From positions 107,499,314-107,563,313 of the forward strand of contig OY755042.1 in NCBI GenBank assembly GCA_963576565.1: a stretch of 64,000 nucleotides of DNA, written 5' to 3'. The stretch comes from Aspidapion aeneum. Its lineage: Eukaryota; Arthropoda; Insecta; Coleoptera; Brentidae. Made by a program: the position numbers and the translations under genes. The first letter of the stretch is position 1; each line of letters opens with the position of its first letter. Shown in pieces: positions 63,801 through 64,000 of the stretch. The notes under the pieces are model-generated. The model worked only from the letters and a program-made list of their open reading frames with translations, had not been told where the DNA came from and ran no database searches.

Positions 63801-64000
63801 TTTTGAATAGGGTGGGGGGAATGACAGGAGGGGAAATGGGTAGGAACAGGGAGGACTACAAAGTAACTACAGCAAATTATTCGACATTTGCAATGGGTGA
63901 TCAAAGAAATTTCAATAAAATCGCCTGAAATTTACATAATTTGTATGCCTTAAAGCCTACATCATGTGAAAAAATGGTGTCTGAAGACCGCCATGTTGAT

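Noticed and set aside
1..64000. tRNA, rRNA or snRNA genes
   Set aside because: I saw no cloverleaf with paired A and B boxes and no conserved rRNA or snRNA block on either strand. A short gene could still have been missed without a covariance search.

Overview
This window reads as a repeat-dominated stretch of an animal nuclear genome, most likely an arthropod and probably an insect. It is AT-rich, has no long open reading frames and no bacterial gene layout, and is packed with short DNA transposons and decayed retrotransposons. The insect assignment is an inference from the repeat types (hAT, PIF/Harbinger, pogo/Tigger and foldback elements, a decayed non-LTR reverse transcriptase, hammerhead-bearing repeats). 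The species cannot be named from sequence alone. I found no host gene I can defend. The only convincing coding pieces are transposon remnants: a hAT dimerisation domain, a pogo/Tigger helix-turn-helix, a transposase C-terminal zinc finger, and reverse transcriptase fragments.

Layout. 0-3.9 kb: a tandem duplicate, then a hAT element split by a 2-kb foldback-like palindrome. 3.9-6.4 kb: a three-level nest in which a 9-bp-duplication foldback element sits in a PIF/Harbinger MITE, which sits in a dispersed repeat. 6.6-9.2 kb: a direct duplication with one copy interrupted by a hAT MITE. 9.3-20 kb: scattered hAT and Harbinger MITEs and tandem arrays. 20.5-23.3 kb: the tail of a non-LTR element, a pogo-like element and inverted-repeat MITEs. 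24-27.5 kb: a 1.4-kb tandem duplication carrying reverse transcriptase wreckage and a 57-bp mini-transposon. 27.6-30.7 kb: hammerhead-ribozyme inverted repeats and nested hAT elements. 31.5-37.2 kb: a large palindrome and a cluster of hAT MITEs. 37.9-46 kb: a pentanucleotide array, minisatellites, a Tigger element split by another transposon, a degenerate hammerhead and a near-perfect inverted repeat. 46-50 kb: sparser, with a few coding-like peptides on the minus strand. 50-60.3 kb: composite repeats with CTGT tracts, four tandem copies of a coding-derived unit, many hAT MITEs, a deleted hAT transposon and a Tigger element. 60.4-64 kb: GC-richer MITE-like sequence and a final tandem array.

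The window works as a stratified record of transposition. At least ten hAT-type insertions keep exact or nearly exact 8-bp target-site duplications, and several sites have an uninterrupted paralogue here that acts as an empty-site control. The most striking discovery candidates are: (1) two oppositely oriented type I hammerhead ribozymes at 28.3 and 28.8 kb, plus a degenerate one at 44.8 kb in which the C3-G8 core pair is replaced by A-U; (2) a 57-bp hAT-like element with a perfect 15-bp inverted repeat and 8-bp duplication; (3) a tandem array derived from a coding exon; (4) one MITE core carrying two different terminal tips. All boundaries were read by eye.
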